Shown in pieces: positions 7,578 to 16,900 of a stretch of DNA of 64,000 bases; position 1 is the first letter of the stretch, and each line of letters begins with the position of its first letter. This DNA comes from Bacillota bacterium (GTDB lineage: Bacteria > Bacillota > Negativicutes > Sporomusales > Sporomusaceae): positions 36,249 to 100,248 of the forward strand of contig JAGGAB010000011.1 in assembly GCA_017889705.1 (NCBI GenBank). Direction: 5' to 3'. The position numbers were made by a program, and so were the translations under genes. The notes below the pieces were generated by a model. That model was not told where the DNA came from, searched no databases, and saw nothing but the letters and a program-made list of their open reading frames with translations.

Positions 7578-8558
7578 ATGTTCGATAGCTATAACCGACA
7601 AATCCAATATTTGCGGGTGTCTGTGACTGATCGATGTAATTTCCGCTGCGCTTATTGTATGCCTGCGCAAGGCGTAAAATTGCTTAGCCATGATGAAATT
7701 TTATCCTATGAAGAATTTTTGCGCATTATAAAAATTCTTAGCAAGCATGGCGTAAATAAAATTCGTCTAACTGGCGGCGAGCCACTTGTGCGCAAGGGAA
7801 TTGTTCAGTTTATCCAGGATATTACGGCACTGAAGGCAATTACCGATTTATCAATGACGACAAATGGCAGTTTGCTATTTGACATGGCCGGACAGTTAAA
7901 AGCAGCGGGATTATCCCGGGTCAACATTAGTCTGGACACTGTTGACCCAGAACGCTTTCGTCAGATCACTCGCGGGGGTAATCTTGATCAAACCTTAAAA
8001 GGGATTGAGGCCGCTTTTGCGGTGGGGCTGACACCGGTAAAGTTAAATATTGTGCTTACTAATATAATTACCAAACCGGATATTGCATATTTTGTTGAGC
8101 TAGTACACCGGCAACCAGTATCGGTAAGGTTTATTGAATATATGCCAATTGGCGAATGTCAGGTTGGCGCAGGGCCTGGTATCGAAGAAATTAAGGAATT
8201 GATTAATAGTTTTGGCCGGGGAAGCTTAAAGTCGGCACTGTCTATCTGCGGCAACGGTCCGGCAAAATACTATACGTTGCCGCAGGCTATCGGCACCTTT
8301 GGTTTTATTACTCCGATTTCTGAACACTTTTGTGGTATCTGCAACCGGATTCGCCTGACGGCTGACGGAAAATTTAAACCCTGTTTGTTGTCTAATCAGG
8401 AGATTGATGTTAAGGCAGCCTTAAGAAACGGGGCAAGTGATGACGAAATTGCTAAGCTCTTTTATCAGACCATTGCTAATAAACCCCAAGGACATTCCCT
8501 GAAAAACGCCGATGGGTCAACCCGTTTCTTTCGAAAAATGTCGCAGATTGGGGGATAA
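7578..8558 (+). CDS. moaA: GTP 3',8-cyclase MoaA (molybdenum cofactor step 1)
   Basis: A radical-SAM enzyme converting GTP to 3',8-cyclo-7,8-dihydro-GTP. It shows the N-terminal cluster motif DRCNFRCAYCMP (C-x3-C-x2-C), LTGGEPL, the C-terminal cluster CGICNRIRLTADGKFKPC (C-x2-C-x13-C) and the functionally important GG at the end (SQIGG). The protein has 326 residues. ATG 7578 is chosen: GAAGG lies ten bases upstream and homologues begin MFDSYNR; a GTG at 7569 overlaps the mobB stop. A terminator follows. Confidence 0.96.
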   Translation: MFDSYNRQIQYLRVSVTDRCNFRCAYCMPAQGVKLLSHDEILSYEEFLRIIKILSKHGVNKIRLTGGEPLVRKGIVQFIQDITALKAITDLSMTTNGSLLFDMAGQLKAAGLSRVNISLDTVDPERFRQITRGGNLDQTLKGIEAAFAVGLTPVKLNIVLTNIITKPDIAYFVELVHRQPVSVRFIEYMPIGECQVGAGPGIEEIKELINSFGRGSLKSALSICGNGPAKYYTLPQAIGTFGFITPISEHFCGICNRIRLTADGKFKPCLLSNQEIDVKAALRNGASDDEIAKLFYQTIANKPQGHSLKNADGSTRFFRKMSQIGG

Positions 8559-8631
8559 ACCTCAAACTAATAGTTTTTGCGGTCATAAACTAAGTCCGAT
8601 CAATCTGAAAAAATATGTGGCATAACAGAAG

Positions 8632-8667
8632 AGTCCGAATTTATCGGGCTTTTTTTATTTTTTTATT
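8632..8667 (+). terminator. Terminator after moaA
   Basis: Stem AGTCCGA (8632-8638) with TCGGGCT (8644-8650), five-base loop, then a long T-rich tract. Confidence 0.85.
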
Positions 8668-8792
8668 ATGCAAGTTGTCATTAGAGTGTAATGTGTATGT
8701 AACACATCAGGACAGCGGTGGTACATTTTTTATGTTGAAAAAACACATAAATGGAACAGTGTTTACATATGTATTGTAGCGAGAGGAATTTA

Positions 8793-8980
8793 ATGGAAAT
8801 AGGCGATCTGGTGTTGCCTGTCTTTACAGAAGGAAGGAAAGCTTTTTAGTTGGCCTTGATGTAAAAATAAACCAACTAAAGGATAAAATGGAATCAAAAT
8901 TGCAATATAGCTTCTATGAAGACGATAAGTCGCAACATACCTTGGGGGCAGAGGGTAACCTTAGAATATTTAAAGGATAA
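8793..8980 (+). pseudogene. Possible small gene broken by a frameshift
   Basis: ATG 8793 has a good ribosome site (GAGG) and encodes MEIGDLVLPVFTEGRK before stopping after 18 codons. The frame at +2 opens just there and continues for about 45 codons (VGLDVKINQLKDKMESKL...) to TAA 8980. Joining the two at the repeated GAAGG sequence near 8831-8840 gives a plausible 62-residue charged protein. The family is not recognised. It could instead be two unrelated short frames in a spacer. The rest of 8668-9092 shows no other feature. Confidence 0.3.
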
Positions 8981-9092
8981 CTGCCAGCGTAAAGGAGGTG
9001 TCAGTAAAGTTCGCTTATGAATAAGTAACAGATGCCCCAGCTTAAAAGTATTTGTTAGGTTTCAGAAAAAATGAAGATGTGGAGGAGAGAAA

Positions 9093-10250
9093 ATGAAAAA
9101 GTCGTATGGATATTTTATGCCTCCGGTAACAATTATGGGTGTTAGCTGTCTTGAGGACATTGCCGATTATATAAAGCCTATGGGCTTTAAAAAGGCATTA
9201 ATAGTTAGTGATAAAGTCCTTGTGGAAATACAACTTGTAAAAAAACTTACAGATGTATTAGATAAAATAGAAGTAGAATATGTGATTTTTGATGGTGCTC
9301 AACCTAATCCAACGGTTAGTAATGTTAACGACGGCTTAAAAATGCTAACTGATAATGAGTGTGATTTTGTCATATCCTTTGGTGGTGGTTCACCGCATGA
9401 TTGTGCAAAAGGCATTGCGTTGGTTGCTGCTAATGGTGGAAAAATTGAGGATTATGAAGGTCTTAATAAATCGGCGAAACCACAATTACCTCTTATCGCT
9501 GTTAACACAACTTCTGGTACAGCAAGTCAAATGACCCGGTTCTGTATCATAACTGACGAAAGCCGTCATGTCAAAATGGCCATTGTTGACTGGCACACCA
9601 CCGCCGTTATTGCTGTTGATGACGCTGATTTAATGGTTGCTATGCCGCCGTCACTTACTGCTGCGACCGGTATGGACGCACTGACTCATGCCGTGGAAGC
9701 TTATGTATCAATCATTGCTACTCCGGTTACTGATTGTGCGGCCATCAAAGCCATTGAATTGATTGCCTCTTACTTAAGAAGAGCTGTTGCTGATGGTCAG
9801 GATATGGAAGCCAGAGAAATGATGACATATGCTGAATATCTTGCCGGTGTTGCTTTTAATAATGCCAGCTTGGGTTATGTTCATGCAATGGCTCATCAGC
9901 TTGGCGGGTTTTATGATCTGCCTCATGGCGTCTGCAATGCTATCTTATTACCGGCAGTTGAAGAATATAATGCAAAAGTTGTACCGGAAAGATTTATTGA
10001 CATTGCCAAAGCTATGGGCAAAAATATTGAAGGCCTCTCTGCTACCGAGGCTGCTGACGCTGCGCTTGCCGCAATTCGTGAGCTTTCGGCTGACATTGGT
10101 ATTCCTGCAGGCTTAAAAGAACTTAAAGGTTTTGATGCAAATGATATTCCGACACTTGCGGTTAATGCTCTTAAAGATGCCTGTGGTTTAACTAATCCGA
10201 AGCAAGCCAGCCAAGAAGAAATAGAAAATATTTATAGAGCTGCTATTTAA
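9093..10250 (+). CDS. Iron-containing alcohol dehydrogenase
   Basis: A 385-residue group III (Fe-dependent) NAD(P)-linked alcohol dehydrogenase. NAD-binding [12 protein letters not shown] is at about residues 97-108, [13 protein letters not shown] follows, and the metal ligands lie in [11 protein letters not shown] (Asp, His) and [19 protein letters not shown] (two His). These proteins oxidise primary alcohols or reduce aldehydes. It has its own GGAGGAG ribosome site and a terminator, but sits inside the Mo/W cofactor block, which suggests a link to alcohol/aldehyde metabolism with a tungsten enzyme encoded elsewhere. The exact substrate cannot be read from sequence. Confidence 0.94.
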   Translation: MKKSYGYFMPPVTIMGVSCLEDIADYIKPMGFKKALIVSDKVLVEIQLVKKLTDVLDKIEVEYVIFDGAQPNPTVSNVNDGLKMLTDNECDFVISFGGGSPHDCAKGIALVAANGGKIEDYEGLNKSAKPQLPLIAVNTTSGTASQMTRFCIITDESRHVKMAIVDWHTTAVIAVDDADLMVAMPPSLTAATGMDALTHAVEAYVSIIATPVTDCAAIKAIELIASYLRRAVADGQDMEAREMMTYAEYLAGVAFNNASLGYVHAMAHQLGGFYDLPHGVCNAILLPAVEEYNAKVVPERFIDIAKAMGKNIEGLSATEAADAALAAIRELSADIGIPAGLKELKGFDANDIPTLAVNALKDACGLTNPKQASQEEIENIYRAAI

Positions 10251-10270
10251 AAAAAATATAGGCCAGTGTG

Positions 10271-10301
10271 GAAGAGGTGCTACTAGTGTTAGTACCTCTT
10301 C
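10271..10301 (+). terminator. Terminator after the alcohol dehydrogenase gene
   Basis: An 11-bp stem with one G-T pair (10271-10281 with 10291-10301; GAAGAGGT...ACCTCTTC) and a nine-base loop. The T-tract is short, so efficiency is uncertain. Confidence 0.65.
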
Positions 10302-10440
10302 TTCAGTTGTCTTTAAAAGACGATGTCTGCCGTTTTTAGCAAGGAGGAAAACAGGTTATGCTAAGGTTTATAGCAGGAATACAAAATAATTGGCAGAATA
10401 TAAAAACATATATTTACATCTGGCAGTTTGGAGGGCAGTT

Positions 10441-10638
10441 ATGGAACAAGTTGATGAAGCAATTAAGCAAAAAGTTGAGAGTTTGGCTAAAAATGGTCAA
10501 TTGTCCTGTGCTGAAGCGATAAAACTGGCCAATACAGAAGCTGTTCCACCCACCTGTATCGGGCGGGCGGCGAATGCGGCAGGAGTGAAAATAATTGCCT
10601 GTCAGTTAGGGTGTTTCGGAGGCAAAAAAGGAGACTGA
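10441..10638 (+). CDS. Small conserved protein with C-terminal CQLGCF motif
   Basis: A 65-residue protein starting at ATG 10441 behind GGAGGG. It has a helical body with a small helix-turn-helix-like pattern (LSCAEAIKLANTEAVPPTCIGRAANAAGVKI) and ends in IACQLGCFGGKKGD. Small proteins of this type sit beside moeA and formate dehydrogenase genes in other anaerobes as far as I recall; no function is established. Three of its Cys (in LSCAE, PPTCIG and CQLGC) could bind metal or a cluster. The frame is open further upstream from a TTG at 10390, but that lacks a ribosome site. It is two bases from moeA and surely cotranscribed. Confidence 0.75.
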   Translation: MEQVDEAIKQKVESLAKNGQLSCAEAIKLANTEAVPPTCIGRAANAAGVKIIACQLGCFGGKKGD

Positions 10639-10639
10639 C

Positions 10640-11881
10640 ATGGATTTTTTTGACTGTATTTCATTGGCTAAGGCACAAGCATTGATCGAAGGTACTTTGG
10701 CAGATATTGTGGTTAGTATTGAGGAAGTTGAACTTCTGCAGGCATTGGGGCGTATTGCCGCCGAGGATATTGCTGCGGACGGTGATCTGCCGCCGTTTAA
10801 TCGTTCAACAGTTGATGGGTATGCGGTGCTCAGTCGAGATACCTTTGGCGCCGGAGAAGGCATACCGGCTATGCTTACGATTGTTGGTGAAATATTGATG
10901 GGCCAAGCAGCCGAGACTGATATTCTGTCCGGACAAGCAGTTGCCATACCTACCGGAGGTATGCTGCCTGCCGGGGCAGATGCGGTTGTCATGCTAGAAC
11001 ATATTGAACCTTCAGGTAACGAAACCTTACTGGTGTTAAAACCGGTTGCCCCTGGCGAGAATGTTGTAAGCAAAGGCGAAGATATAAAAACCGGAGCGGT
11101 ATTTATCACTGCCGGGACTAAGTTGACCTCGGCGGAGATAGGGGCATTGGCAGCTTGTGGCACTTCGCGAGTAAAAATGCGCAGGCGTCTAACTGTTGGC
11201 ATAGTTTCAACCGGCGATGAAGTGGTGGATATCGGTGCCACCCCTGCAGCCGGTCAAGTACGTGATATTAACTCCTATGCATTAGCGGCTATTTTAACAG
11301 AGGCCGGCTGTCAGGTGTCTTGTTATGGAATTGTAAAAGACAATTATGCTGAATTACTGCAAATTATTGACAAGGCAGTAGCGGAAAATCATTTGGTTTT
11401 AGTGTCCGGCGGCAGTTCGGTAGGGGTAAGGGATCATACCGTACGGGTCATTGAAGAACTAGGACAGCAAAAGGTGATTTTTCATGGACTGGCCATAAGG
11501 CCAGGTAAGCCAACAATACTTGGCATGGTGGGAGAGGTACCGGTCTTTGGTTTGCCGGGACACCCGGTAGCCGCTATGACTGTATGTCAGACTGTGGTAT
11601 TGGCCGCAGTCAAAAAAATGCAGGGTGGAAAACCGCTGCGGGTTGGCTGCCAGGTTTCAGCTAAATTGACAAGAAGTTGTGCTTCCGCTCCGGGGCGAGA
11701 CGATTTTTTGCGGGTGAGGCTGATTTGGCATGAAGGAGAATATCTAGCTGAACCGGTATTAGGAAAATCCGGACTCATCAGTGTATTGACACAGGCGGAC
11801 GGAATCGTTCAAATACCTGCTGAGGCTAGCGGATTATATGCCGGTGATGTTGTCAGTGTTGAAGTAATGAGGGAGGCCTAG
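10640..11881 (+). CDS. moeA: Molybdopterin molybdenumtransferase MoeA
   Basis: Inserts molybdate (or tungstate) into adenylylated molybdopterin. The 413-residue protein has all MoeA segments: FNRSTVDGYAV, IPTGGMLPAGADAVVMLEH, the central MoCF domain with VSTGDEVVDIG, VSGGSSVGVRDHT and FGLPGHPVAAM, and the C-terminal beta-barrel domain. It overlaps nothing but starts two bases after the small CQLGCF gene and is followed one base later by a second MoeA-type gene, so the three form one operon. Confidence 0.95.
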   Translation: MDFFDCISLAKAQALIEGTLADIVVSIEEVELLQALGRIAAEDIAADGDLPPFNRSTVDGYAVLSRDTFGAGEGIPAMLTIVGEILMGQAAETDILSGQAVAIPTGGMLPAGADAVVMLEHIEPSGNETLLVLKPVAPGENVVSKGEDIKTGAVFITAGTKLTSAEIGALAACGTSRVKMRRRLTVGIVSTGDEVVDIGATPAAGQVRDINSYALAAILTEAGCQVSCYGIVKDNYAELLQIIDKAVAENHLVLVSGGSSVGVRDHTVRVIEELGQQKVIFHGLAIRPGKPTILGMVGEVPVFGLPGHPVAAMTVCQTVVLAAVKKMQGGKPLRVGCQVSAKLTRSCASAPGRDDFLRVRLIWHEGEYLAEPVLGKSGLISVLTQADGIVQIPAEASGLYAGDVVSVEVMREA

Positions 11882-11882
11882 C

Positions 11883-13871
11883 ATGCACAAGGTAAAAGCA
11901 TATTTGGATTGCTTGCCAAAGGAAAAAGCTTGGGAGTTATGGCACAGCAGATTACTGGCTTCTGGTTATTTTTCGGAATTTCCGGTAGAAACATTGAAGG
12001 TAGACCAGGCATTAGGCCGGGTTACTGCTACCTGTATATATGCCAAACAGTCAGTACCACATTATAATGGAGCGGCAATGGACGGGATTGCGGTGCGGGC
12101 TCAGGATACTTTTGGGGCGGCAGAGACCAAGCCGGTACGCTTGCGGTTAATTAGCAGCAAGGAGGCGTTTACCCCAGGATATTGTTATATTGTTGATACA
12201 GGCGATGTCATGCCGGAAGGAACTAATTCAGTCATTATGATTGAAGATGTTCATGTTGAGGGGAATTCTGCTGAAATCATCGCAGCTGCTACGCCGTGGC
12301 AGCATGTACGTATTATCGGCGAAGATATTGTGGCAAATGAAATGGTGCTGCCGGAACATAAATTAATTGCGCCTGCAGACATTGCGGCCTTATTAGCTGC
12401 CGGGTTGGAGACTGTTGAGGTGGTGGCAAAACCTAAGGTTACAGTCATTCCAACAGGAACCGAGCTTGTTGCGCATTCTCGGGATTTGAAACCAGGTACC
12501 ATTCTTGATGTTAATTCCCATATGTTATGTGCTGCGATAACCACCTGGGGTGGTGAAGCAGTACGACATGAAATTATTCCCGATAATTATGAGCAGATTA
12601 AAAAAGCAGTTGCCGATAGTCTTAAAACTAGTGACATGGTTATTACTAATGCCGGAACCTCGGCTGGAACAGAAGATTTCACATCTCAAATCCTGTCTGA
12701 ACTGGGTGAGGTGATCGTTCATGGTGTTGCTATTAAACCGGGTAAACCGGTAATCCTGGCGTTAGTTAAAGGAAAGCCGGTAGTTGGTTTGCCCGGATAC
12801 CCTGTTTCTGCGATGTTAACAGCAGAACTTTTTGTGAAGAATATCTTGATCCAGCGCCAAATGTTGCTTAAACCGGCAGTAAAAGAAGTACCGGCAGTGC
12901 TGGCACGTCAATTCTATTCCCATATTGGGGTGGAAGAGTTTGCGCGTGTTTCTCTCGGCTCGATTCAGGGAAAAACAGTGGCTGTGCCGCTTAGCCGCGG
13001 TGCCGGGCTTATCTCATCACTGATTAAGGCGCAGGGAATACTTGCGGTTGGGAAACAAAGCCCCGGTTTACCTGCTGGTGCCGAAGTAACGATAAAGCTG
13101 TTTAATGAACAGCCGCAAGATACGATACTGGCTGTTGGCAGCCATGACTTGGCTATTGATGTGCTAGGTGTATTCTTAAAACGCCAGACTGGTCATTTAC
13201 TTACTGCTTCCAATGTGGGCAGCATGGGGGGGCTTATGGCAGTTAAGAATAATGAGGCACATATTGCTGGCATCCATATGCTAGACGAAAAATCCGGCGA
13301 GTATAATATTTCTTTTGTTAATAAATATCTGACTAAAGGAACGTGGCAGCTGGTGCGGCTGGCCAGGCGTGAACAAGGGTTAATGGTATTACCGGGTAAC
13401 CCCAAAAAGATAGAAGGCTTGGCTGATTTAGTCAGACAAGACATAACTTATGTGAATAGGCAGCGTGGTTCAGGTACCAGGATGCTGCTTGATTATATAT
13501 TAGCGCAACAAGGGTTAGCGGCTGACGTTATTGACGGATACGAAAAAGAGGTAAGTACCCATATGGCTGTAGCTGCAACCATTTCCGCAGGTTCAGCTGA
13601 TACCGGTATGGGTATTCGGGCGGCAGCGATAGCGTTAGGCCTTGAATTTATTCCAATTGCGCACGAGTGCTATGATATTATTTTGAACTTTCCTCTGAAT
13701 GATGCTATGGCTGATACAATCATCACTATTTTAAAATTGCCGGAGTTCCGCCAGGAAGTCGAACGATTGGGCGGGTATGATTTGTCAGAAGCCGGGACCA
13801 TTCTTGCAGTCAGTGGTAGTATTGCAAATAACTATGATAGCCAAACATACGTGAAAGAAATTTGCTCTTAA
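11883..13871 (+). CDS. MoeA fused to a periplasmic-binding-protein-like domain
   Basis: A 662-residue fusion. Residues 1 to about 405 are a second MoeA (NGAAMDGIAV, MPEGTNSVIMIEDV, IPTGTELV, TNAGTSAGTEDFT, VGLPGYPVSAML). Residues about 415-650 form a PBP-like domain (PF12727 type) with DLAIDVLG, NRQRGSGTRMLLD and AVAATISAGSADTGMGIRAAA. In this family the PBP domain is thought to bind oxyanion or cofactor-related ligands. Having a plain MoeA and a MoeA-PBP side by side, next to tungstate uptake genes, suggests a division between molybdate and tungstate insertion or sensing; this is inference. Confidence 0.92.
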   Translation: MHKVKAYLDCLPKEKAWELWHSRLLASGYFSEFPVETLKVDQALGRVTATCIYAKQSVPHYNGAAMDGIAVRAQDTFGAAETKPVRLRLISSKEAFTPGYCYIVDTGDVMPEGTNSVIMIEDVHVEGNSAEIIAAATPWQHVRIIGEDIVANEMVLPEHKLIAPADIAALLAAGLETVEVVAKPKVTVIPTGTELVAHSRDLKPGTILDVNSHMLCAAITTWGGEAVRHEIIPDNYEQIKKAVADSLKTSDMVITNAGTSAGTEDFTSQILSELGEVIVHGVAIKPGKPVILALVKGKPVVGLPGYPVSAMLTAELFVKNILIQRQMLLKPAVKEVPAVLARQFYSHIGVEEFARVSLGSIQGKTVAVPLSRGAGLISSLIKAQGILAVGKQSPGLPAGAEVTIKLFNEQPQDTILAVGSHDLAIDVLGVFLKRQTGHLLTASNVGSMGGLMAVKNNEAHIAGIHMLDEKSGEYNISFVNKYLTKGTWQLVRLARREQGLMVLPGNPKKIEGLADLVRQDITYVNRQRGSGTRMLLDYILAQQGLAADVIDGYEKEVSTHMAVAATISAGSADTGMGIRAAAIALGLEFIPIAHECYDIILNFPLNDAMADTIITILKLPEFRQEVERLGGYDLSEAGTILAVSGSIANNYDSQTYVKEICS

Positions 13872-13892
13872 TTTTAGAAAGGAGATACAAGT

Positions 13893-14369
13893 TTGGAACT
13901 AACGCATTTTGATCAAGCCGGTAAGGCTCGCATGGTGGATGTAACAGTCAAAGAAGAAACTAAACGGGAAGCAATTGCTGAAGGCAGGATTATAATGAAG
14001 CCGGAAACACTTGCGCTGGTAAAACAAGGAGCAATGGGAAAAGGTGATGTGTTAGGGGTAGCGCAAGTAGCAGGCATTATGGGAGCTAAACGGACCTGGG
14101 ATTTAATCCCGATGTGCCATCCGCTGTTATTGACAGGCGTTAACCTTGAATTTTCCGTGGAAGATGAAACAAGTGCTATTAATATTAAGGCAGTCGTTAA
14201 AACAACCGGCAAAACCGGCGTGGAAATGGAAGCATTGACGGCAGTCTCGGTGGCAGCCTTAACTATCTATGATATGTGTAAAGCAGTAGATAAAGCCATG
14301 ACTATTGAATATGTTCGTTTACTGGCTAAATCAGGCGGAAAAAGTGGCAATTTTGTGAGGGGGGAGTAA
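13893..14369 (+). CDS. moaC: Cyclic pyranopterin monophosphate synthase MoaC
   Basis: Second enzyme of molybdenum cofactor synthesis, forming cPMP from cyclo-dihydro-GTP. The 158-residue protein carries [28 protein letters not shown] and [28 protein letters not shown], the conserved active-site segments (including MCHP and the K..D near the end). The start is a TTG at 13893, eight bases after AAAGGAG; no ATG fits the family N-terminus ([15 protein letters not shown]). The gene ends three bases before the MOSC gene. Confidence 0.95.
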   Translation: MELTHFDQAGKARMVDVTVKEETKREAIAEGRIIMKPETLALVKQGAMGKGDVLGVAQVAGIMGAKRTWDLIPMCHPLLLTGVNLEFSVEDETSAINIKAVVKTTGKTGVEMEALTAVSVAALTIYDMCKAVDKAMTIEYVRLLAKSGGKSGNFVRGE

Positions 14370-14371
14370 TT

Positions 14372-14812
14372 TTGCAAGGAAAGATTGTTGCCGTTTGCAC
14401 CAGCAAAAATAAAGGTGAGCGCAAGAAAAATGTGGGAAAAGCACAGCTATTAGTTGACCTTGGTTTGGAAGGCGATGCTCATGCCGGGTTTATGCATCGG
14501 CAGGTCAGCCTCTTGGCTTTAGAAAGTATAGAAAAGATGAGGCAGAAGGGCCTAGATGTGCATCCAGGCGATTTTGCCGAGAATATAACAACTGAGGGGC
14601 TGGATTTGCCAGTTTTGCCAATTGGCACTAAATTAAAGATCGGTGATGTATTGATGGAAGTTAGCCAAATCGGCAAGGTATGTCATAATCGCTGCAACAT
14701 CTACTATCAGGCTGGCGACTGTGTTATGCCCAAAGAAGGAATTTTTGCCGTTGTAGTTACCGGCGGTCAGGTGGCTGTAGGTGATGTGATCGAGGTGATT
14801 GACAATGTATAG
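14372..14812 (+). CDS. MOSC-domain protein
   Basis: A stand-alone MOSC domain (146 aa). Such proteins handle sulfur or molybdopterin-bound metal. Visible signature parts are VDLGLEGDAHAG, HRQVSLLALESIE, PGDFAENI, and the conserved Cys in GKVCHNRCNIYYQAGDCVMP. It begins at TTG 14372 after GGGGGGAG, which overlaps the moaC stop. It sits between moaC and mogA, where the order suggests a role in cofactor maturation; no reaction is proven for this type. Confidence 0.9.
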   Translation: MQGKIVAVCTSKNKGERKKNVGKAQLLVDLGLEGDAHAGFMHRQVSLLALESIEKMRQKGLDVHPGDFAENITTEGLDLPVLPIGTKLKIGDVLMEVSQIGKVCHNRCNIYYQAGDCVMPKEGIFAVVVTGGQVAVGDVIEVIDNV

Positions 14813-15296
14813 TATTGGTATTATTACTGCCAGTGATAAAGGTGCACGCGGCGAACGCGAGGATTTGAGCGGTAAGGCGATTGCCGAGACATTAGCCGAA
14901 CTTGGTGAAGTTAAACATTATGTTATTGTTCCAGATGAACGTGAAGAGCTAAGTCAAGCAATGGTTAATATGGCAGACAATTTAAAGATCGATCTTATTC
15001 TTACAACTGGCGGAACTGGTTTTGGACCTAGGGACGTTACTCCGGAAGCAACCTTGGCAGTTGTTGACAGGCAAGTTCCCGGTATTCCCGAAGTTATGCG
15101 GGCCAAGTCACTGGAAAAGACCTCTCGGGCGATGCTGTCGCGGGCGACAGCCGGCTTACGCGGCAAAACGCTCATTATCAACCTACCCGGAAGTCCCAAA
15201 GGCGTTCGTGAATGTTTGGAAGCAATATTGCCGGCATTAGACCATGGGCTGGCAATCATGAAGGGTGAGGCTGGCGAATGTGCCAGACCGCAATAA
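14805..15296 (+). CDS. mogA: Molybdopterin adenylyltransferase MogA/MoaB
   Basis: Adenylylates molybdopterin before metal insertion by MoeA. The 163-residue protein has MYSIGIITASDKGARGEREDLSG, LILTTGGTGFGPRDVTPEAT (the MPT-binding signature) and LPGSPKGVRECLEAILPAL. ATG 14805 overlaps the MOSC gene by eight bases with GAGGTG upstream; a TTG six bases earlier is possible. Confidence 0.94.
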   Translation: MYSIGIITASDKGARGEREDLSGKAIAETLAELGEVKHYVIVPDEREELSQAMVNMADNLKIDLILTTGGTGFGPRDVTPEATLAVVDRQVPGIPEVMRAKSLEKTSRAMLSRATAGLRGKTLIINLPGSPKGVRECLEAILPALDHGLAIMKGEAGECARPQ

Positions 15297-15316
15297 AACT
15301 GAGTGAGGTGTCAAGT

Positions 15317-16201
15317 ATGGTAAAAAAAGCAACAAAACTTATGGCATTTATGTTCGTAATTCTTATGACCTTGGTGTTAACTGCTTGCCAGAAAGCTCCT
15401 GAACAAACAGCTCAAACCCCGGCAAAACCGGAAAAACCTGAGGTTATTTTGGCGACTACTACCAGCACGCAAGACAGTGGTTTACTGGATGTTATTATTC
15501 CGGCCTTTGAAAAGAAAACAGGCTATAAAATTAAAACGATTTCTGTTGGCACCGGTCAGGCGCTGGCGATGGGAGAAAAAGGTGAAGCCGATGTGCTGCT
15601 AGTACATGCGCCAGATGCTGAAAAAAAAGTTGTTGCCAGCGGTTCGGCCATCAACCGCCGCCTAGTTATGCACAATGATTTTGTATTAGTTGGTCCTGCG
15701 GAAGATGCCGCAAAAATTAAAGGCAAGACTGTTGGCGAATCTTTGAAAGCAATTAGTGCGGCCTCTATTCCTTTTATATCGCGCGGTGATGATTCTGGCA
15801 CTCATAAACTGGAACAAAATTTATGGAAAGTAATAAGCATAAAACCGCAGGGAACAGGCTGGTATCAGGAAACCGGAGCCGGAATGGGGCAAACCTTAAA
15901 AATTGCTGATGAGAAAAAAGGCTATACCATTGCCGACAGAGCGACCTATCTTGCCCAAGCCAAAAACATTACCTTGAAAATTTTAGTGGAAGGCGATGCC
16001 AAACTGCTAAATATCTATCATGTAATGGAAGTAAATCCTGAGAAGTTTAACAAAGTCAATAAAGAAGGTGCCAAGGCGTTTGCTGATTACCTGTTATCCA
16101 GTGAAGGACAAGCGCTTATTGCTGCTTTTGGCAAAGATAAATATGGTCAGGCTTTGTTCACCGCAGACGGCGGTAAGACAGAGAAAGATTTCGGACTATA
16201 A
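15317..16201 (+). CDS. tupA: Tungstate ABC transporter, substrate-binding lipoprotein
   Basis: A 294-residue lipoprotein with a signal peptide ending in the lipobox LTAC (Cys 24), then a Pro-rich linker and the binding domain. It has ATTTSTQDSGLLDVIIPAFE, the oxyanion-binding signature that separates TupA from ModA, and later FISRGDDSGTH and GAGMGQTL. ATG 15317 gives a proper signal peptide; the frame is open upstream into mogA. tupB and tupC follow with no long gap. It supplies tungstate to the cofactor genes directly upstream. Confidence 0.94.
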   Translation: MVKKATKLMAFMFVILMTLVLTACQKAPEQTAQTPAKPEKPEVILATTTSTQDSGLLDVIIPAFEKKTGYKIKTISVGTGQALAMGEKGEADVLLVHAPDAEKKVVASGSAINRRLVMHNDFVLVGPAEDAAKIKGKTVGESLKAISAASIPFISRGDDSGTHKLEQNLWKVISIKPQGTGWYQETGAGMGQTLKIADEKKGYTIADRATYLAQAKNITLKILVEGDAKLLNIYHVMEVNPEKFNKVNKEGAKAFADYLLSSEGQALIAAFGKDKYGQALFTADGGKTEKDFGL

Positions 16202-16220
16202 TAGTCTAAAGGAATAAATT

Positions 16221-16880
16221 ATGGATAATATATGGCAAGATCCGGAGATCTTGGCAGTAGCCTGGCTTACAATTAAGGTTTCCGGATTAGCTACCGGAAT
16301 AAGTGTTATTATTGGGATTCCCCTCGGACTTTGGCTGGCACTTAATGAATTTTACGGCAAAAAATTTGTTGTGAGTGTAGTAAACTTCGGTATGGGATTG
16401 CCGCCGGTCGTGGTTGGTTTAGTGGTGAGTTTGCTGCTGTGGCGCTATGGCCCATTAGGCATGCTAGGGATTATGTATACGCCGTGGGCGATGATTTTGG
16501 CACAGGCTTTTATTGCCAGTCCGATAATTGCCGGACTATCGTTTGCCGCTATCAGCAGCCTAAATCCTAATATGCGGTTGCAGCTACTTTCTTTGGGGGC
16601 TTCAAGATGGCAAGCCAATATGCTGCTTATTCGAGAAGCAAAACTGGGTTTATTAGCTGCGGTAATGGCCGGCTTTGGTGGTGTAGTGTCAGAAGTTGGC
16701 GCATCTATGATGGTTGGCGGCAATATTAAGGGGCAAACCAGGGTATTGACCACAGCAACTGTTATGGAAGTTGGCAAGGGCAATTATGATATTGCGTTAG
16801 CTCTTAGTTTTATTCTGTTGTTAGTAGCTTATAGTGTTGTCGCGGCATTAACCTATTTACAGAACAGGACGATACGATGA
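16221..16880 (+). CDS. tupB: Tungstate ABC transporter, permease
   Basis: A 219-residue membrane protein with about five to six helices. The ABC permease EAA loop is recognisable at LLSLGASRWQANMLLIREAKLGLLAAVMAGFG, where it contacts the ATPase. GMGLPPVVVGLVVSLLLW and GGVVSEVGASMMVGGNIKGQTRVLTT are typical of TupB/ModB-like permeases. The gene ends before the preferred tupC start; an alternative upstream start for tupC would overlap it as ATGA. Confidence 0.93.
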   Translation: MDNIWQDPEILAVAWLTIKVSGLATGISVIIGIPLGLWLALNEFYGKKFVVSVVNFGMGLPPVVVGLVVSLLLWRYGPLGMLGIMYTPWAMILAQAFIASPIIAGLSFAAISSLNPNMRLQLLSLGASRWQANMLLIREAKLGLLAAVMAGFGGVVSEVGASMMVGGNIKGQTRVLTTATVMEVGKGNYDIALALSFILLLVAYSVVAALTYLQNRTIR

Positions 16881-16900
16881 GCTGGGCAGGTGGAGGTCAT

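Noticed and set aside
8991..9027. AAAGGAGGTG with an ATG further on
   Set aside because: The frame ends after three codons (ATG AAT AAG TAA); no peptide of interest.
10358..10522. A 54-codon frame with a strong AAGGAGG site overlapping the CQLGCF gene
   Set aside because: Its second half is the shifted reading of the conserved small gene. The N-terminal part has no family resemblance. Kept only as a possible coupling or leader frame.
10606..11241. A 211-codon minus-strand frame inside moeA
   Set aside because: Ser/Pro/Ile-rich shadow of the moeA coding strand; no ribosome site or motif.
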